From assembly GCA_019638085.1 (NCBI GenBank), contig JAHBUL010000010.1:1-64000 (forward strand): a DNA stretch of 64,000 nucleotides, written 5' to 3'. Below, in pieces: positions 26,294 to 35,356 of the stretch. The notes beneath the pieces were generated by a model. That model saw only the letters and a program-made list of their open reading frames with translations, was not told where the DNA came from and ran no database searches. Position numbers and translations under genes: made by a program. This stretch comes from Flavobacteriales bacterium. GTDB taxonomy: Bacteria > Bacteroidota > Bacteroidia > Flavobacteriales_F > PHOS-HE28. Every line of letters starts with the position of its first letter. Positions within the stretch are counted from its first letter, which is position 1.

Positions 26294-27429
26294 CGCTTTT
26301 GATATTCCTCAATGAAAGGAAAGCCCAAGGAAACCCGGAAGCCTTCCCCTTTCGTGGAGACGGCCTGAAATTTTCCTCGGTTACCATAAAGTAGTGATAG
26401 TCTTTCCTTTACATTGCTAAGACCTATGCCTCCATTGGACAAGGCGTGGGGAACATCCGCACAACCCTTGCCATTATCGCTCACCGTTAACTGGATGGTT
26501 CCCTGTTCACGCCTCGCCACGATGTTGATGCATACTTCATCGCTTGTGGCATCCAATCCATGTTTGATCGAGTTTTCCACCAGCGGCTGTAGGACCATTC
26601 CAGGTACCATTGCGTTCTGGCATTCGGAAGGAATGTCATAGCGTACCTGTAAGCGATCCCGAAAACGGATCGTTTCAATATCAAGATAATTCCCGACGTG
26701 GTCCACTTCGTGGATCAGCGGCACGGTCTCATGTTGTTCCTCATCGAGCGTGGTGCGCAGCAACTGGCCTAATCGCGATAGAACGGTTCGTGCACTCTTG
26801 TTATCCACGTCCATCAAGGCACTTACGGTATTCAGCGTGTTGTACAGGAAGTGGGGTTGCAACTGTTTCTTGAGTGCAAGCAGTTGGGTGGTTTGCAGTT
26901 CATTCTGCAATTGGAGCACACGGGTCCGTTCCTGCCGGATCTGGCGTCGCGTCTCCGTATACATCAGTAATACCAATAACAACCAGTATTCCATGAAACG
27001 CTGGACAATGCCGCCGGGTAGGCTGAGCAATGCACTGTTCAGCATCTCCGATTGCCATGGCATGCGCCCGCTGTGGTGCAATACCAGCACGTACAAGAAA
27101 TTCGTGAACACTTCATGGAAAGAGCAAAGCAACAGACCCAGTGTGAAGTGCAGCAGGATAGGCTGCCACATGGGCCTTGCGTTCAAGGGCCAGCGTTTGG
27201 ACCATCGGTTCACCAAGGGAAGCAACAACGCCCATGTGAAGAAATTGAGAAACGGTATCGGTGCCTGGATCCACCAATCAAACCGTGAAATATGGGTGCC
27301 CATCTCCGTTCGACCAATGAAGGAGGTGAACACGAACAGTACGGACAGGAGCCCAGCTGCCAACAGCACGGTCCGCATGGGGATCGGCGAGCTGCTGATA
27401 TATGAGCGAATGCCTGAAAGGAAGCGCAT
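26290..27429 (-). CDS. LytS-like sensor histidine kinase
   Basis: About 379 residues from the ATG at 27429; an ATG at 27573 would add 48 residues of no recognised type, and a TTG further up is unlikely. Four or so membrane helices fill residues 18-160, followed by a coiled-coil (TRRQIRQERTRVLQLQNELQTT) and the His_kinase family motif LKKQLQPHFLYNTLN with the phosphorylatable His193. The ATPase part contains PLVENSIKHG (N box) and SDNGKGC plus NGGIGLSNVKERL (G boxes). It has no periplasmic sensor domain, so it probably senses something in or at the membrane. The spacer upstream carries an exact copy of the PIG-L promoter region at 27711-27793. Confidence 0.9.
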   Translation of the reverse strand: MRFLSGIRSYISSSPIPMRTVLLAAGLLSVLFVFTSFIGRTEMGTHISRFDWWIQAPIPFLNFFTWALLLPLVNRWSKRWPLNARPMWQPILLHFTLGLLLCSFHEVFTNFLYVLVLHHSGRMPWQSEMLNSALLSLPGGIVQRFMEYWLLLVLLMYTETRRQIRQERTRVLQLQNELQTTQLLALKKQLQPHFLYNTLNTVSALMDVDNKSARTVLSRLGQLLRTTLDEEQHETVPLIHEVDHVGNYLDIETIRFRDRLQVRYDIPSECQNAMVPGMVLQPLVENSIKHGLDATSDEVCINIVARREQGTIQLTVSDNGKGCADVPHALSNGGIGLSNVKERLSLLYGNRGKFQAVSTKGEGFRVSLGFPFIEEYQKR

Positions 27430-27884
27430 TTTCAGGACGGCCCTTTTGGACAGTGGTACGTGATGGCCATTGAGCGGAGCCTCACCTTCCCTGAGTGAAG
27501 GTTCATAGCGCCAATCTACGGAACTCTGCACATTTCCGCGCTGATCTCCCGTTCCCGGGGTTATGCTACCCATTTTGACTTTCACGAATATGGCCCTTTG
27601 GAAAGGGGAGAAAGCCAAAGTATCCCCTGAGGAGGAGGAATGAGTGACGGACGGGACGGTCCGTGCTTATTGGGATGGATCAAGCTGGGATCCGCGCCTC
27701 TCTTAACAACGGGAGAATAACATGCGCCGAAGGTAGTTGGCGAAGGGAAGTAGGGCAGGTCGGCTTTTAAAGGAATTGGGAGGGCTGTGTACCGCTCCGT
27801 CCTGTCCCTTCGGCCCAGCTATCCCGAAACGTGGAAATGAGGTCAGATTCACACGCAACTACGTCCGATCGCTTCGCTTGGAAC
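27430..27884. other. Spacer upstream of the sensor kinase gene
   Basis: This region holds the second 83-bp repeat copy (27711-27793), which reads towards the kinase as promoter box, ATG and three codons of PIG-L, then diverges to give the tiny frame MLFSRC. Between the repeat and the kinase ATG an open frame continues but has no recognisable features. I see no other gene. Confidence 0.5.
27711..27793. repeat. 83-bp exact direct repeat, copy 2
   Basis: Identical over 83 bases to 9674-9756 and in the same orientation, 18 kb away. It includes the TACCTTCG box (27728-27735 on the minus strand) and the PIG-L ATG. Confidence 0.95.
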
Positions 27885-28697
27885 TCAGCCGATGGTAACG
27901 GTCACGGTTATACCGTTCACCGTAATGGTGAACGTCCCGTCACAAGCACCATTCCCGTAGTCGATGATGCGTGTAGGCAGGTCCTGCGGGGTGATCGACA
28001 CCGTGCCTTGTGTGATATAGGGGCATCCCCAGTTCACATGCAACGCGTTGGTGATCGAAATGGTGTAGGGCACACCGTTGCGATCGACGCCATTTCCGCT
28101 GCCCGTGATCGTGTAGGCGTCATCCGTCCAAGTAGGGGTACTGCTCCCGGCGATCCATGTGCGCACCCTTTGGGAATGATGGCTTGCCGTCCAACTGTTA
28201 TCCGGGGCGGTTATCGTGCCGTCCACGGTCACATTGAAGTACGGTTGATGGGCGGCATTCAGGCCCATGTTCGTCACCGTCTTACTGCCCTCCACATGAT
28301 GGTCGTTCACATAGTAGTTCTGCGGAGTGATGGTGATCACCGTGCCCGAGTCGCCATACGCGCCGGTGAAGGTGACGAAAAGGACTCCGCGCCTTGTGCG
28401 ACCATTGGCGGCCGTGCAATCCGTAAGGCCGAAATCGACGGACATGGTATGTGGCGTGGCAGCAAGGTCGATCGTCACGGTGGGTGCACAGGCATCATCC
28501 GCTTCGCGAAGCCCATTGTCGGTAGCCGCCAAGTCCACTTGGAGCATCATGTCGTTGAAGTAGTCTTCCGCGATGGCGTTGTCCTTTGCCGTGGAAAAAT
28601 CAAAGGATGGCGTTACGGGCTCCTCTATGTCCTTTCGGCATCCGACCAGTGCCAAGAGCACGATCGTGGTACACGCTATGGATCTCAGGTCACTCAT
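27885..28697 (-). CDS. Lipoprotein of unknown function
   Basis: A 270-residue protein with a lipoprotein signal (MSDLRSIACTTIVLLALVGC, lipobox LVGC then RKD). The mature part is beta-rich, with ISITNALHVNW and a closing FTITVNGITVTVTIG; I recognise no family. The ATG at 28697 is chosen over upstream in-frame codons because it gives the lipobox in the right place. It follows folA by 64 bases on the same strand and may be the end of the thyA-folA transcript. Confidence 0.75.
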   Translation of the reverse strand: MSDLRSIACTTIVLLALVGCRKDIEEPVTPSFDFSTAKDNAIAEDYFNDMMLQVDLAATDNGLREADDACAPTVTIDLAATPHTMSVDFGLTDCTAANGRTRRGVLFVTFTGAYGDSGTVITITPQNYYVNDHHVEGSKTVTNMGLNAAHQPYFNVTVDGTITAPDNSWTASHHSQRVRTWIAGSSTPTWTDDAYTITGSGNGVDRNGVPYTISITNALHVNWGCPYITQGTVSITPQDLPTRIIDYGNGACDGTFTITVNGITVTVTIG

Positions 28698-28761
28698 CGG
28701 CGTAGTGCTTTTGTGGGACTTTGACCAAGTAACGTGCCAATGGTTTGATCTGACCGTGGAC

Positions 28762-29262
28762 TTACTTCTGCAGCACCGCGAACGTAAAGGCATATTTATG
28801 CCGTTCGTCCGCCTTGTGCTTCTCGGCCCACACTTCCTTCCAGCCCTTGCCTACCTCGGGGAAGTACACATCGCCCTTGGGCTTGGCATGAACGGTGGTG
28901 AGGTAGAGGCGGTCCACAAGGTTGGCCTCAAAGGCTTCGGTGTAGAGTTGCCCGCCGCCGATGAGGAACACTTCCTTGATGTTGGCCTTGCGCGCGATAT
29001 CGAGCGCGTCCTTCAGCGAATGGGTGACTATGGCGCCAGGGGCTTTGTAATCCTTGTCCCGTGTGACCACGATGTTGACGCGGTCGCGCAGGGGGCGGAA
29101 ACGCTCGGGAATGCTCTCATAGCTCCTGCGCCCACTGATCACGTAGTGGTTCAGGGTGGTGCGTTGGAAGAACTTCATGTCGTCCGGTAAGTTCCAAGGG
29201 AGCTCACCGTCCTTGCCGATCACGCCATTCTCGGCCACGGCTGCTATAGCGCTGATGATCAT
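28762..29262 (-). CDS. folA: Dihydrofolate reductase
   Basis: A 166-residue enzyme that reduces dihydrofolate to tetrahydrofolate with NADPH in the cytoplasm. The N-terminal signature [23 protein letters not shown] contains the active-site acid (Asp27/28), followed by the NADPH-binding [18 protein letters not shown] and [14 protein letters not shown]. The length fits bacterial DHFR. It overlaps thyA by 4 bases (ATGA), which couples production of the enzyme that regenerates the folate oxidised by thymidylate synthase. Confidence 0.97.
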   Translation of the reverse strand: MIISAIAAVAENGVIGKDGELPWNLPDDMKFFQRTTLNHYVISGRRSYESIPERFRPLRDRVNIVVTRDKDYKAPGAIVTHSLKDALDIARKANIKEVFLIGGGQLYTEAFEANLVDRLYLTTVHAKPKGDVYFPEVGKGWKEVWAEKHKADERHKYAFTFAVLQK

Positions 29263-30053
29263 ACGGAGACGGATGCTTTAATGTGTGGGTGCGGATCGTA
29301 GTTCTCCAGGATGAAGTGCTCGAAACGGAATGCAAAGATGTCCTTCACGGAGGGGTCGATACGCAAGGTTGGCAACGGACGCGGCTCCCGGGTGAGCTGG
29401 AGCTCGGCCTGTTCGAGGTGGTTCAAGTAGAGGTGAACGTCGCCGAAACTATGGATAAATTCCCCGGGCTCCAGATCGCAGACCTGCGCGACCATCAGGG
29501 TGAGCAGGGCATAGCTGGCGATGTTGAAGGGAACGCCGAGAAAGGTGTCGGCGCTGCGTTGGTAGAGCTGGCAGGATAATTTGCCGTCCGCAACGAAGAA
29601 CTGGAAGAGGCAGTGGCAGGGGGGAAGCGCCATGCGGTCCACATCGGCGGGGTTCCATGCGGTCACGATCAAGCGCCTGCTGTTGGGGTTCTTCTTGATC
29701 ATCTCCACCACGTTGGCGATCTGGTCGACCTGGCCACCACTTGGTGTGGGCCAGTGGCGCCACTGGTAGCCATAGACCGGGCCGAGGTCGCCATCAGCAT
29801 CGGCCCATTCGTCCCAGATCTTCACCCCGTTCTCCTGCAGGTACTTGATGTTGGTATCGCCTTGCAGGAACCAGAGCAACTCGTGGATGATGCTCTTCAG
29901 GTGGAGCTTCTTGGTGGTCAGCATCGGAAAGCCCTTGGTCAGGTCGAAACGCATCTGGTAGCCGAAGCAACTGATGGTGCCGGTACCGGTGCGATCGCCC
30001 TTGCGCGTGCCGTTCTTCAGGATGTGCCGGAGCAGGTCGTGATATTGTTCCAT
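29259..30053 (-). CDS. thyA: Thymidylate synthase
   Basis: A 264-residue enzyme, the same length as the E. coli protein, methylating dUMP to dTMP with methylene-tetrahydrofolate. Cys146 in [13 protein letters not shown] is the catalytic nucleophile; RTGTGT (21-26), the WDEWAD region and [18 protein letters not shown] are all intact. It is translated first in a thyA-folA pair. A perfect -7 box TAATTTTG lies 10 bases upstream of the start codon. Confidence 0.98.
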   Translation of the reverse strand: MEQYHDLLRHILKNGTRKGDRTGTGTISCFGYQMRFDLTKGFPMLTTKKLHLKSIIHELLWFLQGDTNIKYLQENGVKIWDEWADADGDLGPVYGYQWRHWPTPSGGQVDQIANVVEMIKKNPNSRRLIVTAWNPADVDRMALPPCHCLFQFFVADGKLSCQLYQRSADTFLGVPFNIASYALLTLMVAQVCDLEPGEFIHSFGDVHLYLNHLEQAELQLTREPRPLPTLRIDPSVKDIFAFRFEHFILENYDPHPHIKASVSV

Positions 30054-30063
30054 GTGTAGCCCG

Positions 30064-30071
30064 CAAAATTA
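30064..30071 (-). promoter_or_regulatory. -7 promoter box of thyA
   Basis: TAATTTTG on the minus strand matches TAnnTTTG exactly. It lies 10 bases before the ATG at 30053, so the leader would be only a few bases long. Confidence 0.55.
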
Positions 30072-30210
30072 CCTTCCGCAACTCTTGGGTGATCTTTTTA
30101 CCGCAAAGGCGCAACTAGCGCGACGGAGAGCGCCGGAGGTGAGCGTGGTTGTTTTTAACCGCAACGTTCGCAGCGACATATCTACGGCAGTCAGGAGCGC
30201 AACGGGACAT

Positions 30211-30264
30211 GTTTCAACTTTCAGCCTTCCAGTTTCACCTTTCATCCTTCTTGTTTCAACTCCC
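30211..30264. repeat. Word-like repeat after the ClC stop codon
   Basis: On the coding strand of the ClC gene the stop region is followed by a run of similar words (GTTGAAACAAG, GATGAAAGGTGAAAC, GGCTGAAAGTTGAAAC). The TTTCAACTTTCAGC word recurs inverted at 31808-31825. Confidence 0.6.
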
Positions 30265-31671
30265 CTCTCCGGGAAACCTCCTCCTCAACCCCGGCACGGA
30301 TGCGATCAGGCGGTCTCTCATCCGTTCGTAGTAGGACTTGTCATCGATGGCGTGCGCGATCATCGAAGCGATCATGGCGGCGTACATCAGTTGGAGGATG
30401 GCGCTATGACGATCGGTCATTTCCAGGATGATGATGGCACTGGTGAACGGCGAGCGGGTGATGCCGGTAAGGAAGGCGCACATACCACCGAGCACGAGGA
30501 TGTTCAGCTGTCCACGATCCACCCCGAACCAATGGCCGAAAAGCCCGCCGATGGCCGCGCCGGAAGAGAGTGCTGGGCCGAAGAGCATGCCTGCACTGGC
30601 GCTGCCGGTGGAGATGATGGAACCCAGGAGGCGGCCGGCCACATCCTTCACCGACGGGTTCGGTTCCATCGCAAAGAGGTAGCGGTCCATCAGGGCCTCG
30701 CCGCTTCCCAACGCCATGGGTCCGAATGCATTCACCACGCAGGCGAAGGTGAGCGCGCAGAGCAGCACAAAGGTGCCTTGGGCCACCTTCCCTTTGATGG
30801 CACGTCGGATCTTGTCCAGTAATAGCACGGCCTTTCCGCTGAGCACGCCCATGGCACCCGCCACTGCGCTGATCGCCAGCAAGGTGTACATGAAGGACGG
30901 ACCCACGCGCTCCAGTTTGGGGTAGCCCAGTATCAGATAGGGTCCGAGCAACCATTGCGCGGTCATGCCGCTGATGATCACGGAGCTGAGCACGGCCGTG
31001 CGGAACTTGCCGATGTGCGTGCGCGTGAGCTCTTCCATGGCGAAGACGATCCCGCCCAACGGGGTGTTGAAAGCCGCGCTCAATCCTGCCGCTCCGCCGG
31101 TCACCATCATCACGCGGCGGCTCACTTTGGGCCAGAAGGGAGGAAGCAGTTTGTGGACCACCCGATACACGCTGCCGGCGATCTGGAGGATGGGACCTTC
31201 ACGTCCGATGGCGCCGCCTCCCATCACCATGGCCATGGTGGCACCCACGCGGACGAAGATGATGCGGACATTGAGGAAGCGCCAACTGCCATCGTTGCGC
31301 TCCTCGTCGTCGGCCACCTCGGCTGCTGCGATCAGTTGTGGTACGCCGCTGCTTCCGGCCATCGGGGAGAAGCGGGTGACCAGCCACCAGCTGAAGAGGA
31401 AGGCCACCGGTGCCGTGATGAAGATCAAGTGCGGGTGGGCGGTGATCAGCTCCACGTTCCGATGCTCCAACCACATGAAGAGCTTGGTGAAGCCCACGGC
31501 CACCAATGCGGTGACCACGGCAGCCACTTGGTAGGGTAGCGCCAGCATCCACATGTCCTTGATCTGGGATCCCACGCTGGATCCCCGCATGCGGCCACGG
31601 AGCGCACGCAACGCGGCGCGAATCCGCGTGCCCCAGCTTTCCTCAGCCGATCGGTGTGTGCCCTTTTTCAC
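30256..31671 (-). CDS. ClC family chloride channel/transporter
   Basis: A 471-residue inner-membrane protein of the ClC family without C-terminal CBS domains. The three ion-path motifs are GSSGVP (106-111), GREGP (156-160, with the gating Glu158) and GMLFGP (361-366, in place of the usual G-x-F-x-P). It also has FAMEELTR around 210, where exchangers carry a second glutamate. Chloride/proton exchange or anion channel activity is therefore expected. The start is a GTG, which lies four bases after a near-consensus box (TAATCTTG, 31676-31683), suggesting a leaderless message. Confidence 0.9.
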   Translation of the reverse strand: MKKGTHRSAEESWGTRIRAALRALRGRMRGSSVGSQIKDMWMLALPYQVAAVVTALVAVGFTKLFMWLEHRNVELITAHPHLIFITAPVAFLFSWWLVTRFSPMAGSSGVPQLIAAAEVADDEERNDGSWRFLNVRIIFVRVGATMAMVMGGGAIGREGPILQIAGSVYRVVHKLLPPFWPKVSRRVMMVTGGAAGLSAAFNTPLGGIVFAMEELTRTHIGKFRTAVLSSVIISGMTAQWLLGPYLILGYPKLERVGPSFMYTLLAISAVAGAMGVLSGKAVLLLDKIRRAIKGKVAQGTFVLLCALTFACVVNAFGPMALGSGEALMDRYLFAMEPNPSVKDVAGRLLGSIISTGSASAGMLFGPALSSGAAIGGLFGHWFGVDRGQLNILVLGGMCAFLTGITRSPFTSAIIILEMTDRHSAILQLMYAAMIASMIAHAIDDKSYYERMRDRLIASVPGLRRRFPGEGS

Positions 31672-31744
31672 GCCGCAAGATTAGTGCGGTGATCGAGGTG
31701 CTGGAGCGCTACTGCGCAGTGTTCATCAACAGTCCAGTAGGAAT

Positions 31745-31952
31745 TGGAGGATGGGAGTCTGGAGTCTGTGAGTCGGGAGTCTGTGAGTCTGGAGTCCGAG
31801 CCAGTACAAGCTGAAAGTTGAAAGGCGTGCAACGGAGTTATTTTTTCTGCGATGCCCGCTTTTCACCATTCACCGATCACCAGCCACTAACCGCCGAACT
31901 GATCAGCGTAGATCCGCTGGATCCGCGTCATCCGCGTCCCATTCAGACGCCC
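31745..31952. repeat. Composite word repeat after the nucleoside transporter gene
   Basis: Read from the transporter stop codon on its coding strand, the order is: GACGCGG words (31899-31945), a GGTGATCGGTGAATGG block (31860-31890), a CTTTCAACTTTCAG block, then five to six GACTC-based words (31748-31800). The same order of GACGCGG, GGTGA/GTGACTAG and GACTC blocks follows the stop codons at 43169 and 52223. Confidence 0.65.
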
Positions 31953-31954
31953 AC

Positions 31955-33217
31955 TTACATCAAGATCCCCGCGATGGTGGCGCTCATATAGCTCGCCAAC
32001 GTTCCGCACATCAGCGCCTTCAGACCCAGTCTGGCCAGGTCACCGCGACGCTCTGGGGCCAACTCGCCGATGCCGCCGATCTGCATGCCTACGCTGCTGA
32101 AGTTCGCGAAGCCACAGATGGCAACGGATACGATCAGAAGTCCTTTCTCCGTGATGATGGGCACTTCGCGTGAGGTGAGGCTCTTGAAAGCTACGAATTC
32201 GTTGATGGTGAGCTTCTGGCCGAGCAGGGTGGCCACGTTGCTGATATCGGCGGCCGGCACACCCATGGCCCAGGCCATCGGGTAGAAGATCTTACCGAAG
32301 ATCCAATCGAGCGAGAGGTTGAGGTCGGGGCTGAAGAGGTGGCCGATGCGGATCAGGCCGTAATCGATCAAGGCGATCAAGGCGATGAAACCGATGAGCA
32401 TGGCGATCACGTTCATGGCGATACGCCATCCGTCACCGGCGCCGTGGCTGATGGCATCCACCGTGTTGATGTAAGGGCTTTTCACTTCGAGCTTCACCTT
32501 GCCCATGGTCTGGCTTTCCTCGGTCTCGGGCCATACGATCTTGCTGATCACCAATGCGCCGGGCGCGGCCATCAGGCTGGCGGCGATCAATTTCGGTGCG
32601 AGGTCCATCCCGGCCTGCGCGCCCATGGCCACATACACCACCAGGATGCTGCCCGCTATGCAGGCCAAGCTGCCGGTCATGCTGGCGAGCAGTTCGCTCT
32701 TGGTCATTCCCGCGAGGTAGGGCCGGATCATCACTTGGGCCTCCACCTGCCCCACGAATGCGCTGGCCACGTTGCTCAAGGCCTCGGCACCGCTCACGCG
32801 CATCACCCAGTGCATCGCCTTTGCGATCACCGATACCACGTGTTGCATGATGCCCACGTGATAGAGCACTGCAACGATGATGCACACCAGAATGATGGTG
32901 GCCGTGATGTTGAATGCGAACACGAAGCCACCTTGCACGTAGTTGGCAACGGTGCCGTCGAACTGTTCCACCCCGATGCCGCCGTACACGAATGCTGCAC
33001 CTTCGCGTGCAAAGGATTCGATCTTCTGCATGCCCAGGCCGATGTTCTGGAAGAAACGGGTGACCGGTGGGATCTTCAACACCAACACGGCCACGAGCAG
33101 CTGTAGGCCAAGCCCGCTGAAGACCGTCCGGTAGTTGATCCGCTTGCGGTTATTGCTGGCGAGGAACGCAATACCGAGAATGAGGATGACGCCGAAGAGT
33201 CCTTGAAATCGCTCCAT
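31955..33217 (-). CDS. Concentrative nucleoside transporter (CNT/NupC family)
   Basis: A 420-residue inner-membrane symporter for nucleosides. The family signature is visible in GGFVFAFNITATIILVCIIVAVLYHVGIMQ, ASAFVGQVEAQVMIRPYL (substrate-binding G-x-V/x-E region) and FVAFKSLTSREVPIITEKGLLIVSVAICGFANFSSVGMQIGGIGELAPERR. The start ATG at 33217 is preferred to an upstream TTG. With the deoxynucleoside kinase at 46 kb it provides nucleoside salvage, and it lies in the same minus-strand block as thyA and folA. Confidence 0.92.
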   Translation of the reverse strand: MERFQGLFGVILILGIAFLASNNRKRINYRTVFSGLGLQLLVAVLVLKIPPVTRFFQNIGLGMQKIESFAREGAAFVYGGIGVEQFDGTVANYVQGGFVFAFNITATIILVCIIVAVLYHVGIMQHVVSVIAKAMHWVMRVSGAEALSNVASAFVGQVEAQVMIRPYLAGMTKSELLASMTGSLACIAGSILVVYVAMGAQAGMDLAPKLIAASLMAAPGALVISKIVWPETEESQTMGKVKLEVKSPYINTVDAISHGAGDGWRIAMNVIAMLIGFIALIALIDYGLIRIGHLFSPDLNLSLDWIFGKIFYPMAWAMGVPAADISNVATLLGQKLTINEFVAFKSLTSREVPIITEKGLLIVSVAICGFANFSSVGMQIGGIGELAPERRGDLARLGLKALMCGTLASYMSATIAGILM

Positions 33218-33362
33218 GAGGGTGGGAAAGGCGGTCAATGTAGGAGGAACGGAGCAAATGATCGGTAAATGAAAAGATCGGAAGATCGGAGGCTGGTGTA
33301 CGTTGCTCTTCTTGGCGAGGTCATCAAGGACGGGCCGTTACTTGCAGGATGTCCATCGTGGC

Positions 33363-34454
33363 CTACTCCTTTTCCACCCGTCGTGCCGTGGGGTGTACCA
33401 GCGGTACGATCACGTTTCGGCGCACCCAGCGGGGCAGGATGATGGCGCCGATAAGGATGTAGGGGTAGTAGCTGAGCAGTCGCCAGAGCAGCGCGATGGC
33501 CGGGGCGAGGCCGGGTGCCACGTACATACCGAGGAAGTCGTTGAAGATGAACTCCGCCAGTCCGCTGCCACCCGGGGTTGGGCTAAGCAGCACGATAATG
33601 CCCATCACCACCTGCTTGGCATACACCACCAGATCGCTGTGGTGCAGGCCACCAGGAAAGGCGTGCAGGATGCAGTTCACAATGCTGTAGCGTGCGCTCC
33701 AGCTGATGAAGGTGGTGAGCAGGGCCGGCCACCAATAGCTCCAGCCGCGGTGCTTCAGGCCATTGGCGGACACGATCAGCTGGTCCCCCGAGGTCACCGC
33801 CGCACGCCTCCAGCGCCGCAGCACAGGTGCCGAGAAGAAGCCCACCATGGCGCGCTTCACGAAGACGGGGTTCACGAAGAGGGCATAGGCCACGAAGAGC
33901 TTGTAGGCCAGGATGATGAAGTAGACGGTCCAGAAGGCGAAGAAGAGGCTATTGCCCAGGAAGGTGCCGGTGAACTCGGTGCCTTCAAAGAGCGCTGAGC
34001 GGCCCACGAGGAAGTAGACCAGCGGCGCCATCACCGCGAGGAAGATGCCGTCCAGGAAAGAGGTGAAGGTGATCACGGTGATGCTGGTACCGGTATCGAT
34101 GCCCTCGCGGGTAAGGAACCAGATGGCGAAGAAGAAACCGCCTCCGATCATGCCGGGGGCCAGGGCGCTGGCGAATTCCCAGAGCATGATCACCACGAAG
34201 GAGCGCCACCAGTTGAGCTTCTTGTCCGTGAGGTGGCGGATGCGCATCATGTACATCCAATCGCGCACCACCAGACTGAGCAAGGCCATCGCCATCCAGA
34301 AGGTGGTGTTCCAGGTCCACTCAACGCGGTCCAAGGCACTCAGATCGGCGGTCCGCCAAATGAGGATGGCGGTGATGCCGAGGCCGATCACCACGGGCAT
34401 CAGCATCTTGGTGATGCTGAAGTTCTTCAGGATGTGCGCCTCATCCTTCACCAT
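33363..34454 (-). CDS. UPF0104-type (LPG synthase TM region-like) membrane protein
   Basis: A 363-residue integral membrane protein with about eight helices, resembling the transmembrane flippase-like part of lysylphosphatidylglycerol synthases. The family motif region is LSPTPGGSGLAEFIFNDFLG near residues 295-315, and the N-terminal half has the FASALAPGMIGGGFFFAIWFLTREG signature. It has no catalytic aminoacyl-transfer domain, so lipid or polysaccharide-related transport is an inference. It sits between the bifunctional nuclease gene (90 bases away) and the nucleoside transporter gene. Confidence 0.82.
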   Translation of the reverse strand: MVKDEAHILKNFSITKMLMPVVIGLGITAILIWRTADLSALDRVEWTWNTTFWMAMALLSLVVRDWMYMMRIRHLTDKKLNWWRSFVVIMLWEFASALAPGMIGGGFFFAIWFLTREGIDTGTSITVITFTSFLDGIFLAVMAPLVYFLVGRSALFEGTEFTGTFLGNSLFFAFWTVYFIILAYKLFVAYALFVNPVFVKRAMVGFFSAPVLRRWRRAAVTSGDQLIVSANGLKHRGWSYWWPALLTTFISWSARYSIVNCILHAFPGGLHHSDLVVYAKQVVMGIIVLLSPTPGGSGLAEFIFNDFLGMYVAPGLAPAIALLWRLLSYYPYILIGAIILPRWVRRNVIVPLVHPTARRVEKE

Positions 34455-34543
34455 GACAGGGCGAAGGTTCCGGCCAACGGGAGGAAGGGAGCATCCGGAT
34501 GTTCATCTTCCTGTTTCTGGCTCCCCGATGCTTTCCGCTTCGT

Positions 34544-35134
34544 TCAGTTGGTGCCTTCGCGGCGCTTGAGTTCGTCCCTCAGTTTGCTGGCGCCTTCATA
34601 ATCCTCCGATTCAATGGCATCGTGCAGGAGCTGCCGCAATTCCTCGGGGCTTGCGGTGCGGATGTTCTTCTTTGCCGGGGGCGCATCCTCCTCGGTCGCG
34701 GCGCTCTCGGTCTCCATTTCGCCTTCCTCCATCTTCAGCCCGGCGGCCGCCAGGATGAACTCAAAGGTGTAGATCGGGCAGTTGAACCGCATGGCCAGGG
34801 CGATCGCATCGCTGCTGCGCGCATCCACTTCCACGGTCTTCCCTTCCTGCTCCAATACCAACTTGGCGTGGAAGATGCCCTCCACCAGGTCATTGATCAC
34901 CACCTCGGTGAGGTGGATCCCGAACTGATCGGAGAAGTTCTTGAAGAGGTCGTGGGTGAGCGGACGGGCCGGACGGATGTTCTCGATCTGGATCGCGATG
35001 GCTTGCGCCTCCACGCCACCGATGATGATCGGTAAGCGTCGATCGCCTTGTACTTCCGAAAGGATCAACGCATAAGCGCCCGCGTGGGTATGGCTGTACG
35101 TGATGCGCAGGAACTTCAGCTCAACCTTTTCCAT
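34544..35134 (-). CDS. Bifunctional nuclease (BFN) domain protein with UVR tail
   Basis: A 196-residue protein. The BFN/DUF151 domain fills about 1-135 (LPIIIGGVEAQAIAIQ, VEVDARSSDAIALAMRFNCPIY). An acidic linker (EEGEMETESAATEEDAPPA) leads to a C-terminal UVR-like helical motif (SPEELRQLLHDAIESEDYEGASKLRDELKRRE), as in UvrB/ClpC-type proteins, where it mediates protein contacts. Plant and archaeal relatives have DNase and RNase activity; whether this one does is unverified. It lies downstream of etfBA. Confidence 0.88.
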   Translation of the reverse strand: MEKVELKFLRITYSHTHAGAYALILSEVQGDRRLPIIIGGVEAQAIAIQIENIRPARPLTHDLFKNFSDQFGIHLTEVVINDLVEGIFHAKLVLEQEGKTVEVDARSSDAIALAMRFNCPIYTFEFILAAAGLKMEEGEMETESAATEEDAPPAKKNIRTASPEELRQLLHDAIESEDYEGASKLRDELKRREGTN

Positions 35135-35191
35135 GTCTTCTTTAGCGGGGTGGTGAAGGTAAGGAGAACGCAGTTGCCTTTGGCGCTCCCC

Positions 35192-35218
35192 GGTTGTCAG
35201 TTGTTAGTTGTCAGGTTG
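35192..35218. repeat. TGTCAG/TTGTTAG word repeat
   Basis: Three tandem words of the kind TTGTCAG, TTGTTAG, TTGTCAGG lie between etfA and the BFN gene. Related words occur right after the etfA stop (35335-35352) and at 45972-46002 after the deoxynucleoside kinase gene. Confidence 0.5.
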
Positions 35219-35356
35219 GCCCAGACTTCCCTGTTATGCGGCTTGTTCATTCGTTCCATGGCCCAAAGGCGGCTTGCTAGCGTGCCGGTTGCCCCGTTCC
35301 CAACGGTCCGGCCGAAGAGGCCAAGGACCCTGACAGCCGACAATCGGAACGGGGGC

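Noticed and set aside
31745..31830. Tandem GAGTC words considered as a CRISPR-like array
   Set aside because: Words are short, degenerate and without uniform spacers; no cas gene is nearby.
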